Positions 26,221 through 36,051 are shown, counted from the stretch's first letter. The stretch is DNA of 64,000 nucleotides from Roseburia sp. 1XD42-69 (GCF_003612565.1 NZ_RAZG01000016.1:21476-85475); one strand, 5' to 3'. Program-made: numbers and translations. Notes: generated by a model not told the origin, from the letters alone.

Positions 26221-27447
26221 TCAAAACTGCCGAATCAGCAAATCACTGTTCTCCACAAAATCCATAATATTTTGAAATCCCAGACGCTCTAACAATTCCC
26301 TGACAAAGGGATTTTCCAAAGGCGTCTTAAATTCTGCCTTCTCCCCGTAAGAATCCACATATCCTCTGCCTTCCTCTGAGGGAATCATAGCTTTTGGGCC
26401 GCCCACACAGCCCCCTTTGCACCCCATCCCCTCGAAAAAGTTTGCATTTATTTCACCGTTTTTTACGGCTTCAATCATCTTCTTGCAGTCCGGCACCCCG
26501 TCCGCCTGCATAGCATTTACTTTAATCGCCTTATCCGGGTCTAACTGGTTTACCGTCTCTTTCACCGCCTGGCTTACCCCTCCTGTCCTGGCGTAAATCC
26601 GCCCGGCTTTTGAGGAATGTTCTTTCTTTTCCTCCTCCAAATCCTCAATTTTCAAATCCGCCGTCTCAAAAATCTCCGCCGTCTCCTGAAACGTCAGCAC
26701 ATAATCCACCGCATCTTTGATATCCTCCTCCTTCGCTTCCCTCTTTTTTGCCATACATGGGCCGATAAATACCGTCACAGCGTCAGGATGGAGTTTCTTT
26801 ACCACCCTCCCGGCGGCAATCATGGGAGATACTGCACCAGGCACATGGGGAGCCAGCTCCTTGTAAATTCCCCGTATCATGGAAATCCAGATGGGACAGC
26901 AGCAGCTTGTAAGCTGGAAATCCCCCTCTTTTTTCACATGACGGTCAAATTCCAGGGCTTCTTTTAATGTGAGGATATCCGCAAAAACCGCCACCTCCAC
27001 CATACCCTGAAATCCCAGCGCCTTAAAAGCGCTCCGCAGACGTCCCGGAGTTGCTTTTTCCCCAAACTGCCCGGTAAAGGCTGGGGCAATCAAGGCGTAC
27101 ACCGGCCTTTTCCCCTCATCCAACGCCTGTAAAACCGGATAAATTTCCCGGTTCTCCTTGATGTGCCCCAGCTTGCACACATTGACGCAGACGCCGCAGC
27201 CCACGCACTTTTTCGGATGAATCATCACTTTCCCCTCTCCGGTCTTTTCTATGGCCCCAAAGTCACAGCTTTTGATGCAGGCAGCCTCCGGCCCGCAGTC
27301 TCTACATTCCCCGGAATGAATCACCGGCGCATATTTTTCTGGGTGAAGAAGGCAATCCAAAGACTCATCTTCCTTTTTTCCAACGTCTCTGCCCCTCTCC
27401 ATTTCCTGCTCTGCAATTTTGTGATATAACTCTTTTAATGTCTTCAT
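26221..27447 (-). CDS. Short [FeFe]-hydrogenase-like protein with ferredoxin domain
   Basis: The 408-residue protein has an N-terminal two-cluster ferredoxin region (CRDCGPEAACIKSCDFGAIE, then CVGCGVCVNVCKLG) followed by the hydrogenase catalytic domain. H-cluster motifs are all present in variant form: TSCCCPIW (L1), GPCMAKKREA (L2) and MGCKGGCVGG (L3). They keep the four cluster cysteines, the proton-relay cysteine and the L2 Lys and Glu, but differ from the classical L3 FMACPGGC. The domain lacks the small-subunit tail and the N-terminal 2Fe-2S domain. It may be a group D or sensory-type hydrogenase rather than the main H2 producer. It stands alone, with AGGAGCGGAGC before the ATG. Confidence 0.85.
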   Translation of the reverse strand: MKTLKELYHKIAEQEMERGRDVGKKEDESLDCLLHPEKYAPVIHSGECRDCGPEAACIKSCDFGAIEKTGEGKVMIHPKKCVGCGVCVNVCKLGHIKENREIYPVLQALDEGKRPVYALIAPAFTGQFGEKATPGRLRSAFKALGFQGMVEVAVFADILTLKEALEFDRHVKKEGDFQLTSCCCPIWISMIRGIYKELAPHVPGAVSPMIAAGRVVKKLHPDAVTVFIGPCMAKKREAKEEDIKDAVDYVLTFQETAEIFETADLKIEDLEEEKKEHSSKAGRIYARTGGVSQAVKETVNQLDPDKAIKVNAMQADGVPDCKKMIEAVKNGEINANFFEGMGCKGGCVGGPKAMIPSEEGRGYVDSYGEKAEFKTPLENPFVRELLERLGFQNIMDFVENSDLLIRQF

Positions 27448-27554
27448 GCTCCGCTCCTTTTTTACACGTATTACTCATAACTATCCCCCTTTTTTTAAGC
27501 ATTATTCCATCCAAGACAATCCTGTGAAATTTTGTCCTGTTTTTTCCTGCAAAA

Positions 27555-27583
27555 TTGACAATTCCATACAAATGTACTATAAT
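27555..27583 (+). promoter_or_regulatory. Consensus promoter of the chemoreceptor gene
   Basis: TTGACA (27555-27560) and TATAAT (27578-27583) are 17 bases apart, a perfect sigma-A consensus, about 110 bases upstream of the start codon. Confidence 0.85.
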
Positions 27584-27693
27584 GTTTCTGTAGAAAATTA
27601 GGTAGTTTTTTAATTATTATTTAAGTTAGAACCATTAACTTTCCTTGTTTTTCTACAAAATTTTACTATTTTTATTATAAGGAGAGAGCTAAA

Positions 27694-29166
27694 GTGCAGA
27701 CAATGAAAAATGAAGAAAAACTAGTAAATAATATTATGTTTCTTTATATCCTTGGCGTGGCAGTTTCCGGTTGGGGATTTGTTATGATTATGTTAAACGG
27801 CGGAGTCCGGGAATGTATTTTTCTCTTATCTGGCGTATGTGCAGTAATCACCAAACTTCTGGAAAACCAACTGGGCAGCAGGACAAAATATGTATATGCC
27901 TGCATTCCCCCCATCATCGGCTCCATTACAATCGCAGTCTGCGCCCCAAGCCCTTCTCCCGGCTATATATGCCTGACTCATTACTATTTTGTGGCTACGC
28001 TGCTCCTTGTTCCATATTACAACCAGAAACTGCTGAAAGTGAGCACAATTGTAACCATTGTAGTGAATGCGGCAATGATGTTTGTATGTCCGGAAGGCTA
28101 TTGGAAACTCCACCTTCCCATCGGATGGCTTTTCACAGGAATTGTATACCTGGTGTTATTTGCTGCATGCTGCTTCATTGTATACCGGGTAACCACTTTG
28201 TTCCTGGTAGTGGAAGAAAAGGGAAGCGAAGTGGAAGATGTTTTGGATTCCGTACAGAACCTTTCCCAAAAACTCTCCAGCGCAGGAACTGCACTCTCCC
28301 AGGTTTCAGAAAGTGAAAGCGCTTCTGCCGAAGAACTGGCTACAACCAGTGAACAGTTGGTGTTAAACAGCAATATCCTAAGTTCCAAAACAGACGAGAG
28401 CATGAACAACCTCAGCGAATTGAAAGAATGGGAAAGCGTTGTGGCTGACAATGTGGAGAAAGTAGAAAATACCTCCAAGGATCTGCTGAATAAATCTATG
28501 GAAAATGAAAAGCTTTTAAATGATTTACATAAAATTAACGGCGAAGTTTCGGAATCCATGAAACTCACAACAGACGTGGCACAAAAACTTTCAGATACCG
28601 TACAGGAAATCGGTGTTACCTTAAAACTTATCAGCGATATCTCCTCTTCCACTAACCTTTTGGCATTAAACGCCTCCATTGAGGCGGCAAGGGCCGGGGA
28701 AGCGGGAAAAGGATTTGCAGTGGTGGCAACGGAAGTGGGCAACCTGGCCAACAGCACCCAGGAATCTTTAAGGGTCGTTGAGTCAGTTATCGAACGGGTA
28801 CAGCAAAATGTAAGAGAAATTACCATGCAGGTAGAAGAAAACTCCTCCAAACTTGGAACCCAGAATGAGTATTTTGCAAATGTATTCCAGAGTATGCAGG
28901 ATATGACGGCACTTCTCAACGTCTCCTTAACCGCCATTGGAACCATGGGGGATACGTATAATAAGCAGGCCGAGGTAATTGAACGGACCGTGTCTATTAA
29001 CCAGGATATCGCAGAGAGCATCCGAAGTGAAAATGAGCAGTTTAATTCTATTAACGCCATGGCTGAGAACAATGCAAGTGATACGGCTGAAGTGGCAAAA
29101 CAGGCCGGAGCCATCAATGAAATGGTGGACGAAATGAACAGAATATTAAAGCAGGATCCATCTTAA
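27694..29166 (+). CDS. Methyl-accepting chemotaxis protein without an extracytoplasmic sensor
   Basis: The 490-residue protein has about six membrane helices in residues 10-175 (such as [20 protein letters not shown]), with almost no external loops. A coiled coil and the chemoreceptor signalling domain follow. The CheW/CheA-contact hairpin is [20 protein letters not shown] near residue 330. The start is GTG at 27694 after AAGGAGAG; an ATG at 27703 is an alternative. The multi-helix membrane domain suggests sensing within the membrane or of a small permeant signal. It has its own consensus promoter and a strong terminator. Confidence 0.9.
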   Translation: MQTMKNEEKLVNNIMFLYILGVAVSGWGFVMIMLNGGVRECIFLLSGVCAVITKLLENQLGSRTKYVYACIPPIIGSITIAVCAPSPSPGYICLTHYYFVATLLLVPYYNQKLLKVSTIVTIVVNAAMMFVCPEGYWKLHLPIGWLFTGIVYLVLFAACCFIVYRVTTLFLVVEEKGSEVEDVLDSVQNLSQKLSSAGTALSQVSESESASAEELATTSEQLVLNSNILSSKTDESMNNLSELKEWESVVADNVEKVENTSKDLLNKSMENEKLLNDLHKINGEVSESMKLTTDVAQKLSDTVQEIGVTLKLISDISSSTNLLALNASIEAARAGEAGKGFAVVATEVGNLANSTQESLRVVESVIERVQQNVREITMQVEENSSKLGTQNEYFANVFQSMQDMTALLNVSLTAIGTMGDTYNKQAEVIERTVSINQDIAESIRSENEQFNSINAMAENNASDTAEVAKQAGAINEMVDEMNRILKQDPS

Positions 29167-29185
29167 AAACAGTTACGCCATAAAT

Positions 29186-29218
29186 CGCCGCCCAATCTGG
29201 GCGGCGGTATTTATTTTA
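29186..29218 (+). terminator. Terminator of the chemoreceptor gene
   Basis: CGCCGCCC pairs perfectly with GGGCGGCG around a 5-base loop and is followed by a T-rich tail. It starts 20 bases after the stop codon. Confidence 0.88.
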
Positions 29219-29327
29219 CTCCCATCTTCTCACAAAACAGCAGAAAAAGGCTTGCAAAATGGGCAAGTTTATGTAAAATAGAAATGATTGCATATTAACA
29301 GGAATTTAAGAAAGAAAGGTAATAGTT

Positions 29328-30968
29328 ATGATACAGGCAAGTAATATCACATTGCGGCTGGGAAAAAAGGCATTATTTGAAGAAGTCAATATTAAATTTA
29401 CAGAGGGAAACTGCTACGGCTTAATCGGAGCCAACGGTGCAGGAAAATCCACATTTTTAAAAATTTTATCCGGGCAGCTTGAGCCAACCAACGGGGAAGT
29501 TATTGTCTCCCCTGGACAACGTCTCTCCTTCTTACAGCAGGACCATTTTAAATATGATGAATTTCAGGTGTTAGACACCGTAATCATGGGCAACCGCCGG
29601 CTCTATGACATTATGAAAGAAAAAGATGCTATCTACATGAAAGAAGATTTTTCCGATGAGGACGGCATCCGTGCCAGTGAACTGGAAGCAGAATTTGCTG
29701 ACATGGACGGCTGGAATGCGGAAAGTGATGCCGCTACCCTTTTAAACGGCCTCGGCATTCCCACAGAGGAGCACTATCTTCTCATGAAAGAGCTCCCCGG
29801 CGCCGCCAAAGTAAAAGTTCTTTTAGCCCAGGCCCTCTTTGGAAATCCTGATATCCTCCTTTTGGATGAGCCTACCAACCACCTGGATTTAGATGCCATT
29901 GCATGGCTGGAAGAATTTCTAATCAACTTTGACAACACGGTGATTGTGGTATCCCATGACAGGTATTTCTTAAACAAAGTCTGCACCAACATCGCAGATA
30001 TTGATTACGGAAAAATACAGCTCTACGCCGGAAACTATGATTTCTGGTACGAGTCCAGCCAGCTTCTTGTAAAACAAATGAAAGAGGCAAACAAGAAAAA
30101 GGAAGAAAAAATCAAAGAGCTCCAGGAATTTATCTCCCGCTTCTCTGCCAACGCCTCAAAGTCAAAACAGGCGACTTCCAGAAAACGGGCCTTGGAAAAA
30201 ATCCAGTTGGATGAAATCCGCCCTTCCAGCCGGAAATATCCCTATATTGATTTCCGCCCCTCCAGGGATATCGGAAATGAAGTCCTTATGGTGGAAAATT
30301 TAAGCAAAACCATTGACGGGGTAAAGGTTTTGGACAATATCTCCTTTATCCTGGGACATGACGATAAAGTGGCCTTTGTAGGAGGCAATGAATTTGCGAA
30401 AACCATTTTATTTAAAATTATTACAGGGGAAATGGAGCCGGATGAGGGATCCTACAAATGGGGAATCACCACCTCCCAGTCCTACTTTCCAAAAGACAAC
30501 ACTGCAATCTTCGACACAGATTTAATTATTGTAGACTGGCTTACCCAGTTCTCCGAAATCAAAGACGCCACCTATGTCCGGGGATTTTTGGGAAGAATGC
30601 TATTTGCCGGGGAGGACGGTGTAAAGAAAATGCGGGTCTTATCCGGAGGAGAAAAAGTCCGGGTGCTATTATCCCGAATGATGATTGAGGCATCCAACGT
30701 GCTGATTTTAGATGAGCCCACAGACCATTTGGATATGGAAAGCATCACCGCCTTAAACAACGGACTGATAAAATTCCCGGGAGTCATACTCTTCTCTTCC
30801 AGGGATCACCAGGTAGTGGAGACGACGGCAAACCGCATTATTGAAATTTTGCCCGATGGAACTATTGTTGATAAGATTACTACCTACGACGAATATCTGG
30901 AAAGTGACGAGATGGCGAGAAAACGTTCTGTTTACTCCATGTCCGCTTCCGACGAGGAAGACAATTAA
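29328..30968 (+). CDS. ABC-F family ATPase (YkpA/YbiT-like) with one degenerate ATP site
   Basis: This 546-residue protein has two ABC domains joined by a charged linker and no membrane segments, as in ABC-F translation factors that act on the ribosome. ABC1 has Walker A GANGAGKST (34-42) and Walker B LLLDEPTNHLD. ABC2 has the signature LSGGE (438-442) and Walker B LILDEPTDHLD. The ABC1 signature is LPGAA (156-160) rather than LSGGQ. The ABC2 Walker A is GGNEFAKT (352-359), and the ABC2 switch His is Arg (SSRDH, near 492). Because sites form across domains, one is intact and the other looks inactive. Resistance or ribosome tuning is possible; the exact role is unknown. Confidence 0.9.
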   Translation: MIQASNITLRLGKKALFEEVNIKFTEGNCYGLIGANGAGKSTFLKILSGQLEPTNGEVIVSPGQRLSFLQQDHFKYDEFQVLDTVIMGNRRLYDIMKEKDAIYMKEDFSDEDGIRASELEAEFADMDGWNAESDAATLLNGLGIPTEEHYLLMKELPGAAKVKVLLAQALFGNPDILLLDEPTNHLDLDAIAWLEEFLINFDNTVIVVSHDRYFLNKVCTNIADIDYGKIQLYAGNYDFWYESSQLLVKQMKEANKKKEEKIKELQEFISRFSANASKSKQATSRKRALEKIQLDEIRPSSRKYPYIDFRPSRDIGNEVLMVENLSKTIDGVKVLDNISFILGHDDKVAFVGGNEFAKTILFKIITGEMEPDEGSYKWGITTSQSYFPKDNTAIFDTDLIIVDWLTQFSEIKDATYVRGFLGRMLFAGEDGVKKMRVLSGGEKVRVLLSRMMIEASNVLILDEPTDHLDMESITALNNGLIKFPGVILFSSRDHQVVETTANRIIEILPDGTIVDKITTYDEYLESDEMARKRSVYSMSASDEEDN

Positions 30969-30975
30969 ATAAAAA

Positions 30976-31011
30976 AAGAAGGCAGGACACATAAATCCGC
31001 CTTCTTTTTTT
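30976..31011 (+). terminator. Terminator of the ABC-F gene
   Basis: GAAGGC pairs with GCCTTC and is followed by seven T, 10-15 bases after the stop codon. The stretch from here to 31273 otherwise holds only a GC-rich hairpin at 31173-31196, with no T run, and no supportable gene. Confidence 0.85.
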
Positions 31012-31273
31012 ATTCAGTTTTACCAAACACTCCCATGTTTTTTTCTTCTTTTTCGTCAGAATTTACAATCCATTCTTTGTTTGTTCATAGTTTATTCATA
31101 AATAATTGCTATACTATAATTGTTCAAAGGAACAGTGCTTTTGATAAACAGTGATAAATTTTTTCATAATAGCCTCGGCATCTACGGATGCCGGGGCACT
31201 CCTCATTTTATGGCATATTTTCTCCGCCTTGACCTGGAGGGCTGCCACAGCCTCCTTCTTTTTCCAGACACTG

Positions 31274-32203
31274 CTACACGCAGATAAACACAAAATACCC
31301 AAGATAAAAAAGAAGCATTAAAATACCGCTTCCACGGCCTAGCTTTTGCCCCCCGGCACTGCAGATAAGCAGCAAAATCCCCGCTGCTGCTGCCGTCAGC
31401 GTATCTGCAAGAAATCCAGAAGAAAACGGAACAGGGATAATCCATGCGGAAAGTCCCACCACAAAGAGGATGTTAAAAATATTGCTGCCCACAATATTCC
31501 CTATTGCAATGTCCGCATTCCCTTTTCTGGCAGCGGATACAGAGGTAAACAATTCCGGCAGGGATGTTCCCAAGGCCACGATGGTCAGCCCGATAAAACG
31601 TTCACTCATTCCAAGCATTCTTGCAATGGCACTGGCTGCATCAACGGACAGGTTACTCCCTAATAAAATCAAAACTAGTCCCGCAGTTACAGCAAAAATC
31701 GAACTTTTCATCCCCTGTGATTTTACCGGAACCTCACCAGGTTCACTCCCTTTTTTTGCAATACAATAAAGATAAAAGAGATAGAGCAGGAAAAACACCA
31801 AAAGGACAAACCCGTCCATAAACTGGATTTCCCCGTCTCCTCCCTGTACAAGCAAAAGAAGGGTAACCATTATCATAAAAGGAACCTCATAACGCAAAGT
31901 GGATTTTGAAACCGCAAGGGGTGTAATTACCGCCGAAATCCCCAGGATGATGAGCACATTGAGGATGTTGCTCCCTACAATGTTTCCAATGGTAATGTCC
32001 GCACTTCCTTTTAGGGCAGCTGCAATGCTCACCGCCGCCTCCGGCGCACTCGTTCCTATTGCCACAATGGTCATTCCTATGACAAGCTGGGAAATCCCGA
32101 AACGCTGTGCCAGAGAAGATGCCCCCGACACAAACCAGTCTGCACCTTTCACCAGCATCACAAAACCAACAGATAACAAGAACAGTAACAGAAAAATTTT
32201 CAT
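31274..32203 (-). CDS. CaCA-family cation antiporter (YrbG-like), probably manganese-regulated
   Basis: The 309-residue membrane protein has about ten helices and the two inverted alpha repeats of Ca2+/Na+ (or H+) exchangers: MTIVAIGTSAPEAAVSIAAA and LTIVALGTSLPELFTSVSAA, each followed by a GNIVGSNI motif. The start at 32203 follows AGGAGG; an upstream in-frame ATG at 32236 lies before that site. Its leader contains a yybP-ykoY manganese riboswitch with a terminator, so the transporter probably exports Mn2+, or Ca2+ in response to Mn2+. It is transcribed alone. Confidence 0.92.
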   Translation of the reverse strand: MKIFLLLFLLSVGFVMLVKGADWFVSGASSLAQRFGISQLVIGMTIVAIGTSAPEAAVSIAAALKGSADITIGNIVGSNILNVLIILGISAVITPLAVSKSTLRYEVPFMIMVTLLLLVQGGDGEIQFMDGFVLLVFFLLYLFYLYCIAKKGSEPGEVPVKSQGMKSSIFAVTAGLVLILLGSNLSVDAASAIARMLGMSERFIGLTIVALGTSLPELFTSVSAARKGNADIAIGNIVGSNIFNILFVVGLSAWIIPVPFSSGFLADTLTAAAAGILLLICSAGGQKLGRGSGILMLLFYLGYFVFICV

Positions 32204-32267
32204 TGTACCATTTCCTCCTAATTTTGTTTTCAGCATTTGTCCCGTTTATAGAAAAAACAACAAAAAA

Positions 32268-32395
32268 GGCGAGAACAATGCTGTATCACATACAACAAAG
32301 TCTCGCCCCTTACTTACAAAACCGGATTTCCAAAGGAAATCGTACTGACGGCAAAGTAAACATGAATATTCATGCGGGCTACTCCCTTTATTTTC
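32268..32395 (-). promoter_or_regulatory. yybP-ykoY (manganese) riboswitch with terminator
   Basis: The minus strand carries conserved parts of this class in order: AAAGGGAGTAGC, GTCAGTACG, CCGG and GTAAGGGGCGAGACTTT. GGCGAGA then pairs with TTCTCGCC, followed by T6, giving an expression-platform terminator. It lies between a good promoter and the CaCA antiporter gene. In known members Mn2+ binding prevents termination and turns on efflux. The class call rests on recognised conserved segments; no covariance search was run. Confidence 0.85.
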
Positions 32396-32398
32396 CTT

Positions 32399-32427
32399 AC
32401 TATAGCACAAGATTTTCCCCCGGTCAA
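32399..32427 (-). promoter_or_regulatory. Promoter of the riboswitch-antiporter transcript
   Basis: Minus strand TTGACC (plus 32422-32427) and TATAGT (plus 32399-32404) are 17 bases apart, ending just before the riboswitch. Confidence 0.75.
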
Positions 32428-32451
32428 CAGTTAATTTATTATCCCGTGATT

Positions 32452-33627
32452 TTAATGAGAGGATTCCATTCCCACAATTTCAAACATTTCCATCACCCTG
32501 CTCTCCCAGGTATGGTGCTGTTTTACTTTTTCATATCCCTTTTTTGCAATCTCTACCCGCTCCTCCTCGTGGGAAAGGTAATATCCTGCCAGCTCCACCA
32601 ATTCCTCTGTGCTCTCAAAACATACCAAATCTTCCTTATTTTTAAAATAATAAGGAATCTCCGCCTGAAAATTCGTCATTAAAAATCCCCCGCATCCCAA
32701 CACGTCCCAAATCCGAAGAGGCAGGCCGCTTTTAATATTGGGAATGGTAAAATTCAGGTTAATTTTTGTCTCCCGGAAGACTTTGGGCATCTCGCTCCAG
32801 TAATCCAGGGAGCCGCCGTAACGCACCCTGGTAAGTTTTTCCGTATTGCTGTTGCTGTAAATGGTGACAGGGTACTTTTTGGAAAGCTCAATCAGTGCCC
32901 TCTGCCGCTGCTCTGCCGCCGTCTTAAACCCTAACACCGTGGTGGAAAAAATCAGCCCCAAATCCGAAAAAGAATCCTGGGATTTTTCCAGTTTAAAATA
33001 CTGCTGCAATTCTTCTAACACTTCAACGGTAAGCATCTCTTCCAGAATATTGCCGCCGCTTATACACTGCTGTGCCCAGATTGCCGCATCAAAATATCCC
33101 TGAAGATATTCCGGAAGGGAAGATTTTAGTCTGTCATAGGAATTGCGCTCGTACAAACTTCCCACAAAAGCAATGTCATTGGCATATAAATAATTGTCAC
33201 TGCTGTTCTCAAATAGATAGTTAAGCCGTCTGGTATTGGCAGCCAGGGGCAGATAAAAAATATGCTCAAGCCCCATACCTTTAAATTCCAGAAAGTTTGT
33301 CTTATCAAAGGTAAAAAAGTAATTACAGGGCTCAAATACAGCTTTGTGGTACATGCTGATTAGGGGACTGTCGCAGGTCCACACCACATAGGGCAGGTTT
33401 ATATTTGCACAGACCTTTGATATCACTGCAAAATAGTTAATGGAAAACACACAGTCATATCTTTCCAGCTTAACTGCCTGTGACAAAATCTCCTCAAATT
33501 GGGGGTCATCGTCATAGGAATCCATGTCATATTCCAAAAATGCCTGATGGTACCCCAGATTTTCAAACGCCTCACACACGTCCGCATAATTGTATGCTTT
33601 CCACTTATAAACTAATATCTTCATCAT
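32452..33627 (-). CDS. CgeB-like glycosyltransferase
   Basis: The 391-residue protein resembles the CgeB/DUF3880 glycosyltransferase group (GT-B fold). The N-terminal domain ends with a sugar-acceptor-like segment ([15 protein letters not shown]). The C-terminal GT1-like domain has [20 protein letters not shown] and then [14 protein letters not shown]. The ATG (33627, or 33624 for the next Met) overlaps the thiC stop codon as ATGA, so it is translated with thiC. In Bacillus, CgeB is a spore-coat maturation protein; in other bacteria such enzymes build surface or flagellar glycans. Why it shares a thiamine-controlled transcript is unclear. Confidence 0.8.
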   Translation of the reverse strand: MMKILVYKWKAYNYADVCEAFENLGYHQAFLEYDMDSYDDDPQFEEILSQAVKLERYDCVFSINYFAVISKVCANINLPYVVWTCDSPLISMYHKAVFEPCNYFFTFDKTNFLEFKGMGLEHIFYLPLAANTRRLNYLFENSSDNYLYANDIAFVGSLYERNSYDRLKSSLPEYLQGYFDAAIWAQQCISGGNILEEMLTVEVLEELQQYFKLEKSQDSFSDLGLIFSTTVLGFKTAAEQRQRALIELSKKYPVTIYSNSNTEKLTRVRYGGSLDYWSEMPKVFRETKINLNFTIPNIKSGLPLRIWDVLGCGGFLMTNFQAEIPYYFKNKEDLVCFESTEELVELAGYYLSHEEERVEIAKKGYEKVKQHHTWESRVMEMFEIVGMESSH

Positions 33628-34931
33628 TCATCATAAATGTTTACGATCTCGCCCTCTAAAATCCGGTTCATATTTTTCACAGCACAGAAATTGCCGCACA
33701 TAGAACAGGTGTCCTCCTTTTCCGGCGCCGCCTCTGCCCGGTACTTTCTGGCCTTTTCCGGGTCTATGGCAAGACGAAACATTTCCTCCCAGTCTAATTT
33801 CTTTCTGGCATAACTCATTTGGTCATCCCAGTCTCTTGCCCCTTTCACTCCTTTTGCAATGTCCGCCGCATGGGCTGCAATGCGGGAAGCGATAATGCCC
33901 TCTTTTACATCCTCCACATTTGGAAGCCTTAAATGCTCCGCCGGAGTCACATAGCAGAGGAAAGACGCACCGCACATAGCAGCGATGGCACCCCCTATTG
34001 CAGCGGTAATATGGTCATATCCAGGAGCCACGTCTGTCACCAAAGGCCCTAACACATAAAAAGGCGCGCCGTGGCAGAGAGGTTTTTGTATCTCGATATT
34101 TGGGGCAATCTGGTCCATGGGCATATGTCCCGGCCCTTCAATCATTACCTGGACATTTTTCTCCCATGCCCGTGTTGTAAGCTCCCCCAATGTAACCAAT
34201 TCCCCAATCTGGGCGGCGTCCGAAGCGTCTGCCAGGCTTCCCGGACGGCAGGCATCCCCAAGGCTTAAGGTCACGTCATACTCTTTACAGATATCCAAAA
34301 TCTCGTCAAAATACTCATAGAAAGGATTCTCCTGCCCTGTCATCTCCATCCATGCAAATATAATGGAGCCTCCTCTGGATACAATATTGGTGAGACGCTT
34401 ATTCCTCTTAAATTTTTCCGCCATTTCCCGGTTAATGCCGCAGTGAATGGTCATAAAATCCACCCCGTCCTTGGCATGCATTCTTACAACATCCAGCCAC
34501 TCTTTGGCGGTAATATCTTTTAAGGCTTTGTGATAGTAGACTACTGCATCGTAAATAGGAACTGTGCCTATCATAGCCGGACATTCGCTGCAAAGCTTTC
34601 TGCGGAATTTCTGGGTATCCCCAAAGGAGCTTAAATCCATAATCGCCTCCGCCCCCATATCCACTGCGGACTGCACTTTTGCCATTTCCACGTCCAAGTC
34701 CTTACAGTCCCGGGAAACTCCCAGGTTCACATTAATCTTCGTCCGAAGCATAGAGCCGATTCCATTTGCTTTTATCCCCTTATGGTTCTTATTCCTGGGT
34801 ATAATCACCTGGCCCTTTGCCATAAGGGAACACAATTCATCCAGATCCATCTGCTCATTTTCCGCAACTTCCTTCATCTCCGGGGTATGTATTCCTTTCC
34901 TCGCCGCATCCATCTGTGTGGTATAATCCAT
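33624..34931 (-). CDS. thiC: Phosphomethylpyrimidine synthase ThiC
   Basis: The 435-residue radical SAM enzyme rearranges aminoimidazole ribotide into hydroxymethylpyrimidine phosphate for thiamine synthesis. Characteristic segments include [52 protein letters not shown] and [20 protein letters not shown]. The non-canonical cluster motif is [11 protein letters not shown] at the C-terminus (CxxCxxxxC). AGGAGG precedes the ATG at 34931. It is under a TPP riboswitch and is followed, with ATGA overlap, by a CgeB-like glycosyltransferase. Confidence 0.97.
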   Translation of the reverse strand: MDYTTQMDAARKGIHTPEMKEVAENEQMDLDELCSLMAKGQVIIPRNKNHKGIKANGIGSMLRTKINVNLGVSRDCKDLDVEMAKVQSAVDMGAEAIMDLSSFGDTQKFRRKLCSECPAMIGTVPIYDAVVYYHKALKDITAKEWLDVVRMHAKDGVDFMTIHCGINREMAEKFKRNKRLTNIVSRGGSIIFAWMEMTGQENPFYEYFDEILDICKEYDVTLSLGDACRPGSLADASDAAQIGELVTLGELTTRAWEKNVQVMIEGPGHMPMDQIAPNIEIQKPLCHGAPFYVLGPLVTDVAPGYDHITAAIGGAIAAMCGASFLCYVTPAEHLRLPNVEDVKEGIIASRIAAHAADIAKGVKGARDWDDQMSYARKKLDWEEMFRLAIDPEKARKYRAEAAPEKEDTCSMCGNFCAVKNMNRILEGEIVNIYDE

Positions 34932-34978
34932 AGCTTCCTCCTTTTGGTGAACACTGGCTTAGGAAATGCGCCTTTAAC

Positions 34979-35009
34979 AAAAAAAGCAATCCATTCATTC
35001 ACGGACTGC
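34979..35009 (-). terminator. Terminator (expression platform) of the thiC TPP riboswitch
   Basis: GCAGTCC pairs with GGATTGC (one G-U) and is followed by seven T on the minus strand, between the TPP aptamer and thiC. Confidence 0.8.
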
Positions 35010-35065
35010 CCCTATGCATAAATTTCCAGGCTGAAAATGCCCTAAAACATATACAATCATTGTCT

Positions 35066-35152
35066 ATCTTCCTACGCCGGCATTATCCGTCAGGTTCATG
35101 GTTCGAAATGTAACCGCATTTCCTCTCAGCCTATCAATATAAGCTCACCAGA
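35066..35152 (-). promoter_or_regulatory. TPP riboswitch (THI element)
   Basis: On the minus strand the conserved THI-box parts appear in order: GGCTGAGAGG, ACCTGACGGATAATGCC and GCGTAGGAAG, with an intervening stem. Together with the downstream terminator this indicates repression of thiC when thiamine diphosphate is abundant. Confidence 0.93.
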
Positions 35153-35176
35153 TACTTATTATAATTGTCTTAATCC

Positions 35177-35205
35177 ATTATAGAGAAAAGAGACTGACAT
35201 GTCAA
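35177..35205 (-). promoter_or_regulatory. Promoter of thiC
   Basis: Minus strand TTGACA (plus 35200-35205) and TATAAT (plus 35177-35182), 17 bases apart: perfect consensus just upstream of the TPP aptamer. Confidence 0.88.
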
Positions 35206-35328
35206 TGAAAACGCTTGCGCTTTTACTAAAAATTTCATATAATTCCTACAAGTTAAATCTTCTTTCATTTAAAGATTCTTTAATAAATTCCATGGTATCC
35301 TCACATTGCAACAGCAAGGAGAGATAAC

Positions 35329-35729
35329 ATGTATCTCATTATGCTGATTTTTATTATTTTAGCCGCCATGTTTATTGCCAGCGGCGCAAATAATATGATT
35401 ACGGTTGCAACGGCCCTGGAGGATTATTTTGATCTGGCGGAGGTGCCGGACTACTGGTTTGCCACCACTTATGAGGAGGAGGCCAAGCGTTTCTAAGACT
35501 TTTCAGGGGATGAGGGATATGCCTTAAAAACCACTCTCAGCGTGAACCGCTCGGGAATCAAGCTTATATATTTTATGGACGCCATAATCCCAGGCCTGAT
35601 CCTTGTAATAAGCATCTGCCTGATTTTAATTTCCATGGTAATCCTCCGCTTTACCATGAGCGAAGAGTTCCGGGAAATCGGGGCAGATGTGGGAGATACG
35701 ATCCACATAACCATGGGGGAGGAAAACAG
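35329..35729 (+). pseudogene. FtsX-like ABC permease remnant
   Basis: After AAGGAGAGA an ATG at 35329 opens MYLIMLIFIILAAMFIAS, followed by DYFDLAEVPDYWFATTYEEE: the first helix and start of the external domain of an FtsX/MacB-type permease. A TAA at 35494-35496 stops it. The same frame continues with a second permease segment (MDAIIPGLILVISICLILIS, then ILRFTMSEEFREIG). Most of the external domain and the last two helices are missing. A deletion and a nonsense mutation have destroyed it. It is the first of four fused fragments. Confidence 0.75.
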
Positions 35730-35873
35730 ATGGCAGCGGTTATGGGCCCCTCCGGCTCAGGAAAATCCACCCTCCTCTATGCGGTTTCCGGCATGGACAG
35801 CATTACCGCAGGGACTGTGGATTTCTGCGGAAAACATTGCAGAATTAAAGGAAAAAGCTTTATTTTTATATGA
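35730..35873 (+). pseudogene. ABC transporter ATPase remnant
   Basis: A 47-codon piece holds the Walker A region of a MacB/LolD-type ATPase (MAAVMGPSGSGKSTLLYAVS, then GMDSITAGTVDFCGK) and then loses frame and ends at TGA. The rest of the ATPase, including Walker B, is absent. It would have partnered the permease fragment just before it. Confidence 0.75.
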
Positions 35874-36048
35874 GACATACGGCGCAAGACTTGTGGTTCT
35901 TGACATTATGCTGCCGGAACCGGACGGTTTTAGGGGCGGACGACTATATAGAAAAACCTTATGACATCGATACCTGTTGGCAAAAATCAAAGGGATTTTC
36001 AAGCGCCGCTACTCCCTTGACACCATAATAGACGGCTGGTTTCCGTAA
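35874..36048 (+). pseudogene. OmpR-type response regulator remnant
   Basis: Two receiver-domain pieces are visible in different frames: YGARLVVLDIMLPEPDGF with the phosphoacceptor Asp, then ADDYIEKPYDID and LLAKIKGIFKRRYSL from the receiver end. Internal deletion and frameshifts separate them, and no DNA-binding domain remains. Confidence 0.7.
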
Positions 36049-36051
36049 AAA

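Noticed and set aside
27461..27571. Small ORF (MSNTCKKGAEHEDIKRV...) ahead of the hydrogenase gene as a leader peptide
   Set aside because: It overlaps the hydrogenase start in another frame, and no attenuator hairpin is present.
31114..31302. A 62-codon leftward ORF with a lipobox-like LCLSAC start
   Set aside because: It starts with TTG, has no ribosome-binding site, overlaps the antiporter gene in another frame, has no basic residues before the lipobox and runs through a hairpin; probably chance.
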